From an uncultured Ruminococcus sp. (lineage in GTDB: Bacteria > Bacillota > Clostridia > Oscillospirales > Ruminococcaceae), in assembly GCA_937926145.1 (NCBI GenBank), contig CALANW010000011.1, forward strand, positions 1-64,000: DNA of 64,000 nt, given 5' to 3'. The position numbers were made by a program, and so were the translations under genes. The notes under the pieces were generated by a model. The model was not told the DNA's origin. It ran no database searches and saw nothing but the letters and a program-made list of their open reading frames with translations. Shown piece after piece: positions 33,667 to 42,003 of this stretch. How positions within the stretch are numbered: position 1 is the stretch's first letter; each line of letters starts with the position of its first letter.

Positions 33667-33729
33667 ACAAGCTGTAATCTTTTTGATAAAATCTGCATAT
33701 TGTTATGCAAAAGAGAGGTTACAGCTTGT
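33667..33729. repeat. Nested inverted repeat after the EAL gene
   Basis: ACAAGCTGTAA (33667-33677) and TTACAGCTTGT (33719-33729) are perfect complements, enclosing an inner GCATA...TATGC hairpin. It may be a terminator-like or regulatory RNA structure; the T run after it is poor. A second weak hairpin (ATATAC/GTATAT) lies around 33755-33770. Confidence 0.5.
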
Positions 33730-33828
33730 TCTGTTTATCCGCATAAACGCCAAAATATACAAAATGTATATGAACGGCGCTTTCTCAATATACCAAACAG
33801 TAAAAAATGTTAAATTTCTTCTAACCCC

Positions 33829-33857
33829 TTGACAAAATGTATGAAATAGTGTATAAT
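33829..33857 (+). promoter_or_regulatory. Promoter of the ylxM-ffh operon
   Basis: TTGACA (33829-33834) and TATAAT (33852-33857), 17-bp spacer, about 40 nt before ylxM. Confidence 0.85.
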
Positions 33858-33900
33858 ATGTAAAGTGATTTTGCTTTACATCTGATAGGAGTGATAAAAC

Positions 33901-34275
33901 GTGAGCGGAGATAAGAATTTACAGTTTTCGGTGCTGCTTGATTATTACGCAGATATGCTCACGGATAAGCAGAAAGACGTTATCGACCTCTATTATAACG
34001 AGGACTTGTCACTCTCCGAGATCGCAGAGCATGAAAACATCACAAGACAGGGCGTTCGCGACAGCATCAAGCGCGGTGAGCAGACAATGCTCGAACTCGA
34101 GGATAAATTCCACCTCGCTGAACGTTCGCAGAAATATTATGAGATAATCACCGAAGTTGGTCAGCTTGCCGCAGATATAAAGGAAGAATGTGTGCATTGG
34201 ACCGCTCCGAAAGCTATAACGAAACGCGCTGAATACCTTGTTCAGCTCGCAGAGGAAAACAAAGACTTGTTCTGA
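33901..34275 (+). CDS. ylxM: YlxM-like helix-turn-helix protein (UPF0122)
   Basis: 124-residue DNA-binding-type protein with a sigma-70 region 4-like helix-turn-helix (LTDKQKDVIDLYYNEDLSLS through EIAEHENITRQGVRDSIKR, about residues 20-60). In Firmicutes it precedes ffh and has been linked to the signal recognition particle, where it may bind scRNA/SRP rather than DNA. Start GTG 33901 after TAGGAG. It is first in an operon with ffh, 20 bp away. Confidence 0.9.
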   Translation: MSGDKNLQFSVLLDYYADMLTDKQKDVIDLYYNEDLSLSEIAEHENITRQGVRDSIKRGEQTMLELEDKFHLAERSQKYYEIITEVGQLAADIKEECVHWTAPKAITKRAEYLVQLAEENKDLF

Positions 34276-34295
34276 ATTCTTAAAGGAGTGTTAGT

Positions 34296-35666
34296 ATGGC
34301 GTTTGAAGGCTTGTCCGAAAAACTCAGCAGCGTTTTTAAGCGCCTGAAAGGACGAGGAAAGCTTACCGAGGCTGACGTTAAGGAAGCGATGCGTGAGGTT
34401 CGCCTTGCACTGCTCGAAGCTGACGTAAACTACAAGGTCGTTAAGGACTTCGTTGCAAAGGTAACGGAGCGAGCTGTCGGCGAAGATGTGCTGCAAAGCC
34501 TTACTCCCGGACAGCAGGTAATAAAGATAGTTAATGACGAGCTCGTTGCTCTTATGGGTGACGGCACGGCAAGAATAGAATTCCCGTCAAAGCCGCCCTG
34601 CATCATTATGATGTGCGGACTTCAGGGCTCGGGTAAAACTACCCATGCGGCTAAACTGGCTAAGTATTTCAAGGATATGGGCAAGCGCCCTCTGCTCGTT
34701 GCCTGCGACGTTTACCGTCCTGCGGCTATCGATCAGCTTTGCGTTGTCGGCAAAAAGGCTGACGTAAAGGTCTTTGAAATGGGTCAGATAAACCCTGTGA
34801 CCATCGCGAAAGAAGCTGTCAGCCACGCCAAAGATCACGGAAACGATGTAGTTATCCTTGATACCGCTGGCCGACTTCATATAGACGAAGCTCTTATGAA
34901 CGAGCTTAAAGCGATAAAGGCTGAAACCTCGCCGAACGAGATAATGCTCGTTGTCGATGCGATGACAGGTCAGGACGCAGTTAATGTTGCGAAAGCATTC
35001 GATGATGCTCTCGGCATCGACAGCGTTCTTATGTCGAAGCTTGATTCCGATACAAGAGGCGGTGCGGCACTTTCCGTACTCGCAGTAACGGGCAAGCCGA
35101 TAAAATTCGTCGGAACGGGCGAAAAGCTTGAAGATTTTGAGCCTTTCCACCCCGACAGAATGGCTTCGCGAATCCTCGGTATGGGCGATATGCTCACCCT
35201 TATCGAAAGAGCGCAGTCCACATTTGATGAACAAAACTCCCAAAAGCTGGCTGAACGCATCAAGGAGAACTCGTTCGATATGAACGATCTTCTCGACCAG
35301 ATGAAGCAGATACAGAAAATGGGTCCTATAAAGCAGATACTCGGTATGCTCCCCGGCGTCGGTAACAAGCTCGATGATGTGGATGTTGACGACAGTCAGG
35401 TTAAGCGAATAGAAGCTATAATTCTTTCGATGACACCTGCGGAGAGAGCAAAGCCGTCCCTTATAAATCCGCCGAGAAAGCGCAGAATTGCGGCAGGAAG
35501 CGGAAACACCGTTGCCGATGTCAACAGACTCTTAAAGCAGTTTGAAGAGATGCAGAAGATGATGAAGCAGCTCGGCATCATGGGCAAGAACGGTAAGGGA
35601 AAGAAAAATAAATTCCGCGTTCCTATGGGAATGATGGGAATGGGCGGACTTCCGCCGATGAAGTAA
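34296..35666 (+). CDS. ffh: Signal recognition particle protein Ffh
   Basis: GTPase that targets nascent membrane proteins to the translocon. The 456 residues comprise the N domain, the G domain with GLQGSGKTTHAAKLA (P-loop), DTAGRLHIDEALM and MSKLDSDTRGGAALS, and the methionine-rich M domain with a Met/Gly C-terminal tail that binds signal peptides and SRP RNA. No SRP RNA gene was recognised nearby. AAAGGAG precedes ATG 34296. Confidence 0.97.
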   Translation: MAFEGLSEKLSSVFKRLKGRGKLTEADVKEAMREVRLALLEADVNYKVVKDFVAKVTERAVGEDVLQSLTPGQQVIKIVNDELVALMGDGTARIEFPSKPPCIIMMCGLQGSGKTTHAAKLAKYFKDMGKRPLLVACDVYRPAAIDQLCVVGKKADVKVFEMGQINPVTIAKEAVSHAKDHGNDVVILDTAGRLHIDEALMNELKAIKAETSPNEIMLVVDAMTGQDAVNVAKAFDDALGIDSVLMSKLDSDTRGGAALSVLAVTGKPIKFVGTGEKLEDFEPFHPDRMASRILGMGDMLTLIERAQSTFDEQNSQKLAERIKENSFDMNDLLDQMKQIQKMGPIKQILGMLPGVGNKLDDVDVDDSQVKRIEAIILSMTPAERAKPSLINPPRKRRIAAGSGNTVADVNRLLKQFEEMQKMMKQLGIMGKNGKGKKNKFRVPMGMMGMGGLPPMK

Positions 35667-35674
35667 GCTTCACG

Positions 35675-35890
35675 ATGAAAATTTTCTATTTTATACTGTT
35701 TGCGGCGGTGGGTATTGCCTGTATAGCTGCGGCGGTCATAGACTGGAAACCGTTCATCGATTACTGGACGAACCGAAATGCACGTTCGACAAGACCTCGG
35801 AAAAGCAGAAATTCCGTGCGGCTTCGTACAGGAGCTGTCGGTGTGCTGCTTACGCTGTTCGGGTTTGCCGTGCTGTTCGGCTGGCTTTGA
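35675..35890 (+). CDS. Small two-helix membrane protein 1, function unknown
   Basis: 71 residues with a transmembrane helix at each end (about 4-24 and 51-70) and a basic loop of Arg, Ser and Thr between them. It lies 8 bp after ffh and before another small membrane protein, in the ffh-rpsP interval. The ribosome binding site is poor, so it probably depends on coupling to ffh. No family recognised. Confidence 0.55.
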   Translation: MKIFYFILFAAVGIACIAAAVIDWKPFIDYWTNRNARSTRPRKSRNSVRLRTGAVGVLLTLFGFAVLFGWL

Positions 35891-35925
35891 AAAGCTTGCG
35901 AATATTATTGATTTGAGGTTGGTTT

Positions 35926-36150
35926 ATGAAATTGTTTGCATTTGATATGCTCGTTGTGCTGTGCATTTTCTTTGCGGCAGAGCCTTCGATATATCTTGCG
36001 AAATGCAGACGGGAAAAAGATGATGGAAATGATACCGACAATGCTGATGCAAAGTCAAAGACGGCGATAAAGGTATCCTATCTGTTTTCCGTTATTTCCG
36101 CAGTCGCTGCGGCAGTTGTTTATTACGGTTTCAATGCAGAAATGCTTTGA
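35926..36150 (+). CDS. Small two-helix membrane protein 2, function unknown
   Basis: 74 residues. Hydrophobic segments at about 4-24 and 50-70 are separated by an acidic, charged loop (RREKDDGNDTDNADAKSK). The loop charge is opposite to that of its upstream neighbour, so the two could pair, but this is only inference. GAGGTTGG precedes the ATG. It lies 40 bp upstream of rpsP. Confidence 0.55.
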   Translation: MKLFAFDMLVVLCIFFAAEPSIYLAKCRREKDDGNDTDNADAKSKTAIKVSYLFSVISAVAAAVVYYGFNAEML

Positions 36151-36190
36151 GATATAAGTTTTTTTAGAAAATCATTGGAGGTGAATATAA

Positions 36191-36433
36191 ATGGCAGTTA
36201 AAATCAGACTCAGAAGAATGGGTGCTAAGAAGACCCCTTTCTACAGAATCGTTGTTGCTGATTCCAGATACCCAAGAAACGGCAGATTCATCGAGGAGAT
36301 CGGTTATTACGATTCCACAAAGGAACCTGCAGTTTTCAGCGTTGATGCTGAAAAGGCTAAGAAATGGATCGCAAACGGCGCACAGCCCACAGAGGTTGTT
36401 AAGAAGCTTTTCGACAAGAATAACGTAAAGTAA
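36191..36433 (+). CDS. rpsP: 30S ribosomal protein S16
   Basis: 80 residues with the S16 signature MAVKIRLRRMGAKKTPFYRI and VVADSRYPRNGRFIEEIGYYD. GGAGGTGA lies just upstream of ATG 36191. It begins the classical rpsP-khpA-rimM-trmD order. Preferred codons are used more strictly than in the two preceding small genes. Confidence 0.98.
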   Translation: MAVKIRLRRMGAKKTPFYRIVVADSRYPRNGRFIEEIGYYDSTKEPAVFSVDAEKAKKWIANGAQPTEVVKKLFDKNNVK

Positions 36434-36480
36434 TTTTTGACGTTTGCTTTGCTGTTTTACATCGTGCGGACGCTGAGGCA

Positions 36481-36517
36481 AAAAGCCTTCGGCGTTCTTC
36501 CGCAGGTGGCTTTTTTT
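36481..36517 (+). terminator. Terminator-like hairpin between rpsP and khpA
   Basis: AAAAGCC (36481-36487) pairs with GGCTTTT (36508-36514), followed by TTT; the inner part can also pair partly. It probably allows partial read-through, giving more S16 than downstream products. Confidence 0.65.
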
Positions 36518-36560
36518 ATAACCGTTTGCTCCGAATTTAATATGAATGGAGTTTTTATAT

Positions 36561-36794
36561 ATGAAAGATTTGCTTTTAGCTATCGTAAGCGGTCTTGTTG
36601 AAGACAAGGACGCTGTTCAGATCGATGTTGACGAGCCTAACGAAGAGGGCGTTATCGTATATCATCTCCACGTTGCGAAAGATGATATGGGACGCGTTAT
36701 CGGCAAGCAGGGCAGAATTGCCAAGGCTATCCGCATCGTTATGCGCGCAGGCGCAGGCAGACAGAATCAGAAGATCATGGTTGAGATCGACTGA
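36561..36794 (+). CDS. khpA: RNA-binding KH-domain protein KhpA
   Basis: 77-residue KH protein (formerly YlqC) that, with KhpB, binds RNA and influences cell elongation in Firmicutes. The KH loop GRVIGKQGRIAKAIR is present. I chose ATG 36561, as ATGGAG at 36546-36551 is its Shine-Dalgarno; the ATG at 36546 would make that site coding. It lies between rpsP and rimM. Confidence 0.92.
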   Translation: MKDLLLAIVSGLVEDKDAVQIDVDEPNEEGVIVYHLHVAKDDMGRVIGKQGRIAKAIRIVMRAGAGRQNQKIMVEID

Positions 36795-36820
36795 TTATTG
36801 TAAAACATAAGTATTGGCTG

Positions 36821-36857
36821 AAAGGATATTGTGATCTCTCACGGTATCCTTTTTTTA
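36821..36857 (+). terminator. Strong terminator-like hairpin between khpA and rimM
   Basis: AAAGGATA (36821-36828) and TATCCTTT (36845-36852) enclose an inner GTGA/TCAC helix and are followed by TTTTT. It ends 20 bp before the rimM start, so rimM-trmD expression must come from read-through or an unseen promoter. Confidence 0.8.
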
Positions 36858-36875
36858 CAGTTAGGAGTTGCTGTT

Positions 36876-37385
36876 ATGAAACAATTTCTTGAAATAGGCA
36901 AAATAGTAGCCGTTCAGGGCCTTAAAGGCGAAGTCCGAGTTGAGGCTTGGTGCGATTCGAGAGAGTTCCTCTGCGAGTTCGACACTCTTTACTTCGACAA
37001 GGGAAAAACGCCCGTTAAGATCGAAAGAGCGCACCCCCACAAGAACATCGTCCTTATGAAGATAAAGGGTGTTGACACTGTCGAGCAGGCGCAGGAAATG
37101 CGCAACAAGATACTTTATATGGACAGAAACGAAGTCGAGCTTGAAGAGGGCTGCTACTTTGTTCAGGATCTTATCGGGCTTGAAGTTTTCGACAATGACG
37201 ACGGCACCGACTACGGCAAGATCTGCGATGTTACCGAAACGGGTGCGAACGATGTTTACCATATCAAGGACAAAGACGGCAAGGTTCGTCTTATCCCTGC
37301 TATACCCGATGTTATAATCGAAACTAATATTCCCGAGAGTAAAATGCTTATCCACAAGCTGGAGGGACTTTTCGATGAGGATTGA
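36876..37385 (+). CDS. rimM: Ribosome maturation factor RimM
   Basis: Helps assemble the 30S head by binding S19. The 169 residues start FLEIGKIVAVQGLKGEVRVEAW (the family hallmark GxHGLKGEV, here QGLKGEV) and contain the PRC-barrel part (YFVQDLIGLEVFDND and LIPAIPDVI). ATG 36876 follows TTAGGAG (36861-36867). It overlaps trmD by 11 bp. Confidence 0.94.
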   Translation: MKQFLEIGKIVAVQGLKGEVRVEAWCDSREFLCEFDTLYFDKGKTPVKIERAHPHKNIVLMKIKGVDTVEQAQEMRNKILYMDRNEVELEEGCYFVQDLIGLEVFDNDDGTDYGKICDVTETGANDVYHIKDKDGKVRLIPAIPDVIIETNIPESKMLIHKLEGLFDED

Positions 37386-38088
37386 CGTTGCAACGCTTTT
37401 CCCTGATATGTGCGAGAGCGTTCTCTCCGAGAGCATCATCGGCAGGGCGAGAAAAGCGGGCAAAATAGAGGTCTGCTGTCACCAGATACGCGACTACACG
37501 CTCGATAAGCACCGCAGAGTGGACGATACGCCTTACGGCGGCGGAATGGGAATGGTGATGCAGGCTGACCCTATCTACCGCTGTTACAACGCCGTTGCGG
37601 AAATGGCGGAGGAAAAGCCTTACGTTATCTATATGTCCCCGAAAGGCACTGTTTTCACTCAGCAAAAGGCGGTCGAGCTTGCGAAAATGCCGCGGATTTT
37701 CGTGCTTTGCGGTCACTACGAGGGCGTAGATCAGCGCGTGCTTGACAAGATAGTTGATGAGGATATCTCTATCGGCGACTATGTGCTCACGGGCGGCGAG
37801 CTCCCTGCAATGGTGATGATAGATGCCGTTGCGAGAATGTGCCCGGGAGTGCTTTCTTCCGAGGAGTGCTTCACCGATGAGAGCCATTTTGCAGGCTTGC
37901 TCGAATATCCGCATTACACCAAGCCTGAGGTATGGGAGGGCGAGGCTGTTCCGCCCGTTCTTCTGACGGGACACCACAAAAATATTGCGGAATACCGTCA
38001 TAAAATGTCTGTCGAAATAACCAAACAAAGACGGCCTGATATGTATGCAAAATATGAACAAAGTATAGATATGAACAAAAAGAAGTAA
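37375..38088 (+). CDS. trmD: tRNA (guanine37-N1)-methyltransferase TrmD
   Basis: Makes m1G37, preventing frameshifts. The 237-residue SPOUT protein has the trefoil-knot cofactor region (VLCGHYEGVDQRV and EDISIGDYVLTGGELPAM), DDTPYGGGMGMVMQ, and HYTKPEVWEG. The start ATG 37375 lies within the rimM 3' end, giving translational coupling. The operon seems to end here; no clear terminator before the ptsH promoter. Confidence 0.96.
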   Translation: MRIDVATLFPDMCESVLSESIIGRARKAGKIEVCCHQIRDYTLDKHRRVDDTPYGGGMGMVMQADPIYRCYNAVAEMAEEKPYVIYMSPKGTVFTQQKAVELAKMPRIFVLCGHYEGVDQRVLDKIVDEDISIGDYVLTGGELPAMVMIDAVARMCPGVLSSEECFTDESHFAGLLEYPHYTKPEVWEGEAVPPVLLTGHHKNIAEYRHKMSVEITKQRRPDMYAKYEQSIDMNKKK

Positions 38089-38263
38089 TGCGACATATAT
38101 TTTATTAACAAGTCTTTGACGGTTTAACTATAATTTTCGGTGGAAATTTGTTCATAGGTAATAAAATTAGTGATTATAAACAAACCAACGGCGGCATTGA
38201 ATGATACGATTAACCAAAATAGCAGAAATTTCAACCAAACCTCATATTTATGACAAATTGCCG

Positions 38264-38292
38264 TTGACTATTGGCGATTTCGGGGTTATAAT
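38264..38292 (+). promoter_or_regulatory. Promoter of ptsH
   Basis: TTGACT (38264-38269) and TATAAT (38287-38292), 17-bp spacer. The 314-bp gap 38089-38402 is otherwise AT-rich, with a short inverted repeat CAACGGC/GCCGTTG at about 38186 and 38260. No gene is seen. The ptsH leader is about 100 nt. Confidence 0.75.
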
Positions 38293-38402
38293 ATAAACAA
38301 TAAAAAGAAAAAAGGGCGGTTTAACATAAACATAAGATCGCCTAAGCTTTTTGATTTTTTTAAATTTGAACAGCTTAAAGAAATGAGTTAGGAGAGAGAA
38401 TT

Positions 38403-38675
38403 ATGTACGTTAAAGATGTAATTGTTCAGAATCAGGTTGGTCTTCACGCTCGTCCCGCAACATTCTTCATTCAGAAGGCAAACGAATTCAAGTCCTCTAT
38501 CTGGATCGAAAAGGAAGAAAGAAGAGTAAACGCTAAGTCACTTCTCGGCATTCTTTCCCTCGGCATCGTAGGCGGCACACAGATCAGAGTTATCGCTGAC
38601 GGCGCTGACGAAGAAGCAGCTGTTGACGGACTTGTTGAACTTGTTGAAAGCGGTTTCGCTGAGGAAACAAGATAA
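38403..38675 (+). CDS. ptsH: Phosphocarrier protein HPr
   Basis: 90-residue HPr with the PTS phosphorylation site His15 (GLHARPATF) and the regulatory Ser46 (NAKSLLGILSLGI). It should therefore serve both sugar phosphotransfer and HPr kinase/CcpA control. No ptsI lies next to it; this is a monocistronic HPr, as in some Clostridia that use HPr mainly for regulation. GGAGAGAG lies just before ATG 38403. Codon choice suggests high expression. Own promoter and terminator. Confidence 0.93.
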   Translation: MYVKDVIVQNQVGLHARPATFFIQKANEFKSSIWIEKEERRVNAKSLLGILSLGIVGGTQIRVIADGADEEAAVDGLVELVESGFAEETR

Positions 38676-38694
38676 CCTTTTCTTGATACATTTT

Positions 38695-38727
38695 AAGGTC
38701 ATCGAATATATTTCGGTGACCTTTTTT
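38695..38727 (+). terminator. Terminator of ptsH
   Basis: AAGGTCATCGAA (38695-38706) pairs with TTCGGTGACCTT (38712-38723) with one G-U, followed by TTTT. Confidence 0.9.
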
Positions 38728-38850
38728 GTATTTGCACGAAAATGTGGGAAAAATTTAGCGGAAATCTCTAAATTTTTTATTAAAAGCCATAGGAATTAAT
38801 AATTTGTTCACACAAATTTGCACAAAATGTGATAGAATATACTTTGTAAT

Positions 38851-38880
38851 AAATTTAATGGGAGAATTGTCATTAAATTT
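38851..38880. promoter_or_regulatory. Perfect inverted repeat upstream of the PucR-type regulator
   Basis: AAATTTAATG (38851-38860) and CATTAAATTT (38871-38880) are perfect complements around a 10-nt centre. It lies 13 bp after a possible -10 box (TAGAAT, 38833-38838; no good -35) and 127 bp before the regulator start. It could be an operator for autoregulation or a leader hairpin. The rest of 38728-39006 holds no gene. Confidence 0.45.
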
Positions 38881-39006
38881 TGTGGACTTTTTATCAAAAG
38901 TTAGAAAGAATAAAGTAAAATAGAATCTATGCTTGATTTGAGCAGATGTGTTTTTATGTTGATTCGTTAAATCCGTGATTATTCGGTATGAAAGGAAGAC
39001 AAGGCT

Positions 39007-40092
39007 ATGTCAAACAGATTGTTCCAGGGACTTATTCACCAGATGAGGGATACAATGGACTGCACTATCGGTGTTGTTGATTCCACAGCGGCTATTGTTG
39101 CCTGCAGCGATCTTTCCAAGATCGGCACAACAAATGAGTTCGTTTCTCTCGATTTGAGTGATTCTCATGACATTTTTGTGAGAGATGGCTATACATACAA
39201 GCCTTTCGGTTCTCACATCAAGCCTGACTATGCCGTTTTTGTTGAGGGAACTGACGATAATGCCGCTAAGTATGCAAGCATTATGGCTATCACCCTTTCT
39301 TCCATAAAGCAGTATTACGATGAAAAATATGACCGCAGCAACTTCATCAAGAACGTTGTTCTCGATAATATCCTCCCCGGAGATATCGTTGTAAAGGCAA
39401 GAGAACTTCACTTCAACAGTGATGTCAGCCGTGTTGTTCTTCTCATAAGAATTATTTCTTCCAACGATGTTTCCGCTTTCGATATTATCCAGAACCTCTT
39501 CCCCGACAAGACAAAGGATTTCGTCCTCAATATCACGGAATCGGATATCATTCTTGTAAAGGAAGTTAAGAGCAACGTTGAATCCAAGGATCTTGAAAAG
39601 CTTGCGCGTTCAATTTCCGATACGCTTTCGAGCGAATTCTACACAAGAGTAAATGTCGGTATCGGCACGGTCGTTGTCGGCATCAAGGATCTTGCGCGTT
39701 CGTTCAAGGAAGCTCAGATCGCACTTGAAGTCGGCAAGGTTTTCGATACGGACAAGTCTATCGTTTCCTACGATAACCTCGGTATCGCAAGACTTATCTA
39801 CCACCTCCCGACAACACTCTGCGAAACCTTCCTCCAGGAAGTTTTCAAGAAAGGCTCTATCGAGTCGCTCGACCATGAAACACTGTTCACTATCCAGCGT
39901 TTCTTCGAGAACAATCTGAACGTTTCCGAAACATCGAGAAAGCTGTTCGTTCACAGAAATACACTTGTTTACAGACTTGAAAAGATCAAAAAGCTCACAG
40001 GACTTGACCTCAGAGAATTCGACCACGCTATCGTATTCAAGATCGCTCTTATGGTAAAGAAGTATCTTTCGGCAAACCCTGTTAAATTCTAA
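39007..40092 (+). CDS. PucR/CdaR-type helix-turn-helix transcriptional regulator
   Basis: 361 residues. The C-terminus carries the PucR helix-turn-helix (FFENNLNVSETSRKLFVHRN then TLVYRLEKIKKLTGLD, about 298-335). It is preceded by a GGDEF-like middle domain (RVNVGIGTVVVGIKDLARSF) and an N-terminal sensory region. Such regulators usually respond to small metabolites in sugar-diacid, purine or amino acid pathways; no such genes are adjacent. It stands alone between ptsH and ftsE with its own leader and terminator. Target unknown. Confidence 0.85.
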   Translation: MSNRLFQGLIHQMRDTMDCTIGVVDSTAAIVACSDLSKIGTTNEFVSLDLSDSHDIFVRDGYTYKPFGSHIKPDYAVFVEGTDDNAAKYASIMAITLSSIKQYYDEKYDRSNFIKNVVLDNILPGDIVVKARELHFNSDVSRVVLLIRIISSNDVSAFDIIQNLFPDKTKDFVLNITESDIILVKEVKSNVESKDLEKLARSISDTLSSEFYTRVNVGIGTVVVGIKDLARSFKEAQIALEVGKVFDTDKSIVSYDNLGIARLIYHLPTTLCETFLQEVFKKGSIESLDHETLFTIQRFFENNLNVSETSRKLFVHRNTLVYRLEKIKKLTGLDLREFDHAIVFKIALMVKKYLSANPVKF

Positions 40093-40126
40093 AAAATCGG
40101 TCAATAGATCGGCATTAATTAAACAA

Positions 40127-40160
40127 AAAATGGGGGCAGTTTTATTCTGCCCCTTTCTGT
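40127..40160 (+). terminator. Terminator of the PucR-type regulator gene
   Basis: GGGGCAG (40133-40139) and CTGCCCC (40147-40153) with a 7-nt loop, preceded by A6 and followed by a T-rich run. It ends about 30 bp before ftsE. Confidence 0.8.
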
Positions 40161-40192
40161 TCTTATGAAAAAATTGATTGGCGGTGCAAAAT

Positions 40193-40882
40193 TTGGTTGA
40201 ACTTCGTAATGTATCTGTTACATATTCAAACGGCGTTGACGCTCTGAATGATGTCAGCATTAAAATAAAGGACGGCGAATTCGTGTTCGTTGTCGGCAAA
40301 TCGGGCGCAGGAAAAAGTACGTTTATAAGACTGCTCCTCAAAGAGATCGAACCCACCAAGGGCAGAATTCAGGTAAACGGCTTTAACCTCACAAAAATGA
40401 AGAAGAGAAACGCATACAGACTCAGAAGAACTATCGGCTGCGTTTTTCAGGACTTCAAGCTTATCGAGAGTATGAACGTTTATGACAACGTTGCATTCGT
40501 GCTTCGCTGCATCGACGCTTCAAATAAATATATACGAAACAGAGTTCCCTACGTTATCGACCTTGTCGGTTTAAAGGACAAGGCTTACTGCAAGCCGAGC
40601 GAGCTTTCGGGCGGCGAAAAGCAGAGAGCGGCTATCGCGAGGGCGCTTGTGAACGACCCTCAGCTCATCATTGCGGACGAGCCTACGGGAAACCTTGACC
40701 CTGCGCTCAAGCACGATATCGTTGAGCTTTTGCAGGCTATCAACGACTGCGGAACGACCGTTATAATGGTAACTCACGAGCATGAGATAGTGCAGGAATT
40801 CGGCGGAAGAATTATTTCCATGCAGGACGGACGTGTCGTATTCGATGATGTTATAAAGTCGAACTACGACCTTGAACACTGA
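40193..40882 (+). CDS. ftsE: Cell division ATP-binding protein FtsE
   Basis: ABC ATPase that drives FtsX to activate a peptidoglycan hydrolase. It has Walker A GKSGAGKST, the signature LSGGEKQRAAIARAL, Walker B LIIADEPTGNLDP and the switch His in VTHEHE. I take TTG 40193, giving MVELRNVSVTYSNG and the usual 229 residues, with GGCGGTG 6 nt upstream. A TTG at 40178 in the same frame would add five residues without a Shine-Dalgarno. Confidence 0.92.
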   Translation: MVELRNVSVTYSNGVDALNDVSIKIKDGEFVFVVGKSGAGKSTFIRLLLKEIEPTKGRIQVNGFNLTKMKKRNAYRLRRTIGCVFQDFKLIESMNVYDNVAFVLRCIDASNKYIRNRVPYVIDLVGLKDKAYCKPSELSGGEKQRAAIARALVNDPQLIIADEPTGNLDPALKHDIVELLQAINDCGTTVIMVTHEHEIVQEFGGRIISMQDGRVVFDDVIKSNYDLEH

Positions 40883-40903
40883 TACTCCAAAGGAGAAAGA
40901 CAA

Positions 40904-41806
40904 ATGAAGCTTAGTGGTGTAAATTACCTGTTCGGGCAGGGAATAAAAAATATCTGGACGAACCGCATAATGTCGGTGGCGAGCTTTTGCATACTTATGG
41001 TCTCGCTGCTGCTGGTTGGCTTTTCCGTCCTTTTTATCGTCAATGTAAACTCTATCATCGGCGGAATCGAGAACAAGAACGAGGTAATTATCTACCTCGA
41101 TGATATAAGCGAAGACGAAATTACGGCTATGGGAAACAAGCTCCGTTCGCTCGATAATATCAGCGATGTTGTTTTCTTTTCTAAGGACGAAGCTTTCGAG
41201 CAGATGAAGTCGGAAATGGCTGATTCGGAAGAGCTTTTCCAGTATGTCGGCGAGGAAAGCCCTCTTCCCGATTCATATCGCGTAAAGGTTGCCGATATTG
41301 AGAAAATGAGCAGTACACTTATGGAAATAAACCGTCTGGACGGCATTATCTCCGTCAAAGCGCCGAACGATTTCGTCAATGTTCTTACCGAATTGAAGCG
41401 CTTTATCTCGATAATCTCCATAACAGTGCTTGCGGCGCTCGTTATCGTGAGCCTTGTAATGATATCCAACGCTTCAAGAGCGAGCGTTGAGATGAGAAAG
41501 CGCGAGATCGAGATAATGAAGTATGTCGGCGCGACGAATTCTTTCGTAAAAACGCCGTTCTTCGTTGAGGGAATGGTCATCGGCATCGTTGCGGGTGCAG
41601 TTGCTTCCGTTATAACGCTCGCAGGCTATTCGAAGGTAATGGAAATGATAATGAGCCAGCAGACGCTCTGGTCGGTAGTAGGCGCAGGAAGCTTCACCCC
41701 GACGAGCGGCGTTGCGGTAAAGATAGTTATCGGCTACATTGCGGCTGGTGCGCTCATAAGCGCGGTTGGGACAGTAATGAGCACTAAAAAATATGTTAAG
41801 GTATAA
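40904..41806 (+). CDS. ftsX: Cell division protein FtsX
   Basis: 300-residue permease-like partner of FtsE. One N-terminal transmembrane helix (about 20-45) is followed by an extracellular domain that contacts the hydrolase, then three transmembrane helices in the C-terminal half (SIISITVLAALVIVSLVMIS, GMVIGIVAGAVASVITLAGY and VVGAGSF...IAAGALISAVGT). RKREIEIMKYVGAT is the conserved loop that couples to the ATPase. GGAGA precedes ATG 40904. Its stop codon abuts element copy 4. Confidence 0.95.
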   Translation: MKLSGVNYLFGQGIKNIWTNRIMSVASFCILMVSLLLVGFSVLFIVNVNSIIGGIENKNEVIIYLDDISEDEITAMGNKLRSLDNISDVVFFSKDEAFEQMKSEMADSEELFQYVGEESPLPDSYRVKVADIEKMSSTLMEINRLDGIISVKAPNDFVNVLTELKRFISIISITVLAALVIVSLVMISNASRASVEMRKREIEIMKYVGATNSFVKTPFFVEGMVIGIVAGAVASVITLAGYSKVMEMIMSQQTLWSVVGAGSFTPTSGVAVKIVIGYIAAGALISAVGTVMSTKKYVKV

Positions 41807-41965
41807 ATACTAATTCTTGATCAACCTATAGACAAACTCTCGGCTATAATAAGTTCACTCTGCGTCAAGCTCCCTTGTCAGGCGGAAGCCTGTCTGCGGT
41901 CGCTTTTCTTGATTGAACTTATTCTATCTGTCGATTTTGTCTATAGAACGATCAAAAATTAGTAT
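41807..41965 (+). repeat. 102-bp element family, copy 4 (159 bp, diverged)
   Basis: The ends match the family (ATACTAATTCTTGATC ... GATCAAAAATTAGTAT) and the arms still pair (CTATAGACAAA near the left end with TTTGTCTATAG near the right end, 11 bp). The middle is different and longer: it has AATAAGTTCA/TGAACTTATT arms around a second GTCAGGCGGAAGCCTGTC hairpin. It starts within 1 bp of the ftsX stop codon and separates ftsX from its hydrolase. Confidence 0.75.
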
Positions 41966-42003
41966 AATAATATGAACATTTTTCGGGAAAGGAGAGCTTC
42001 CCT

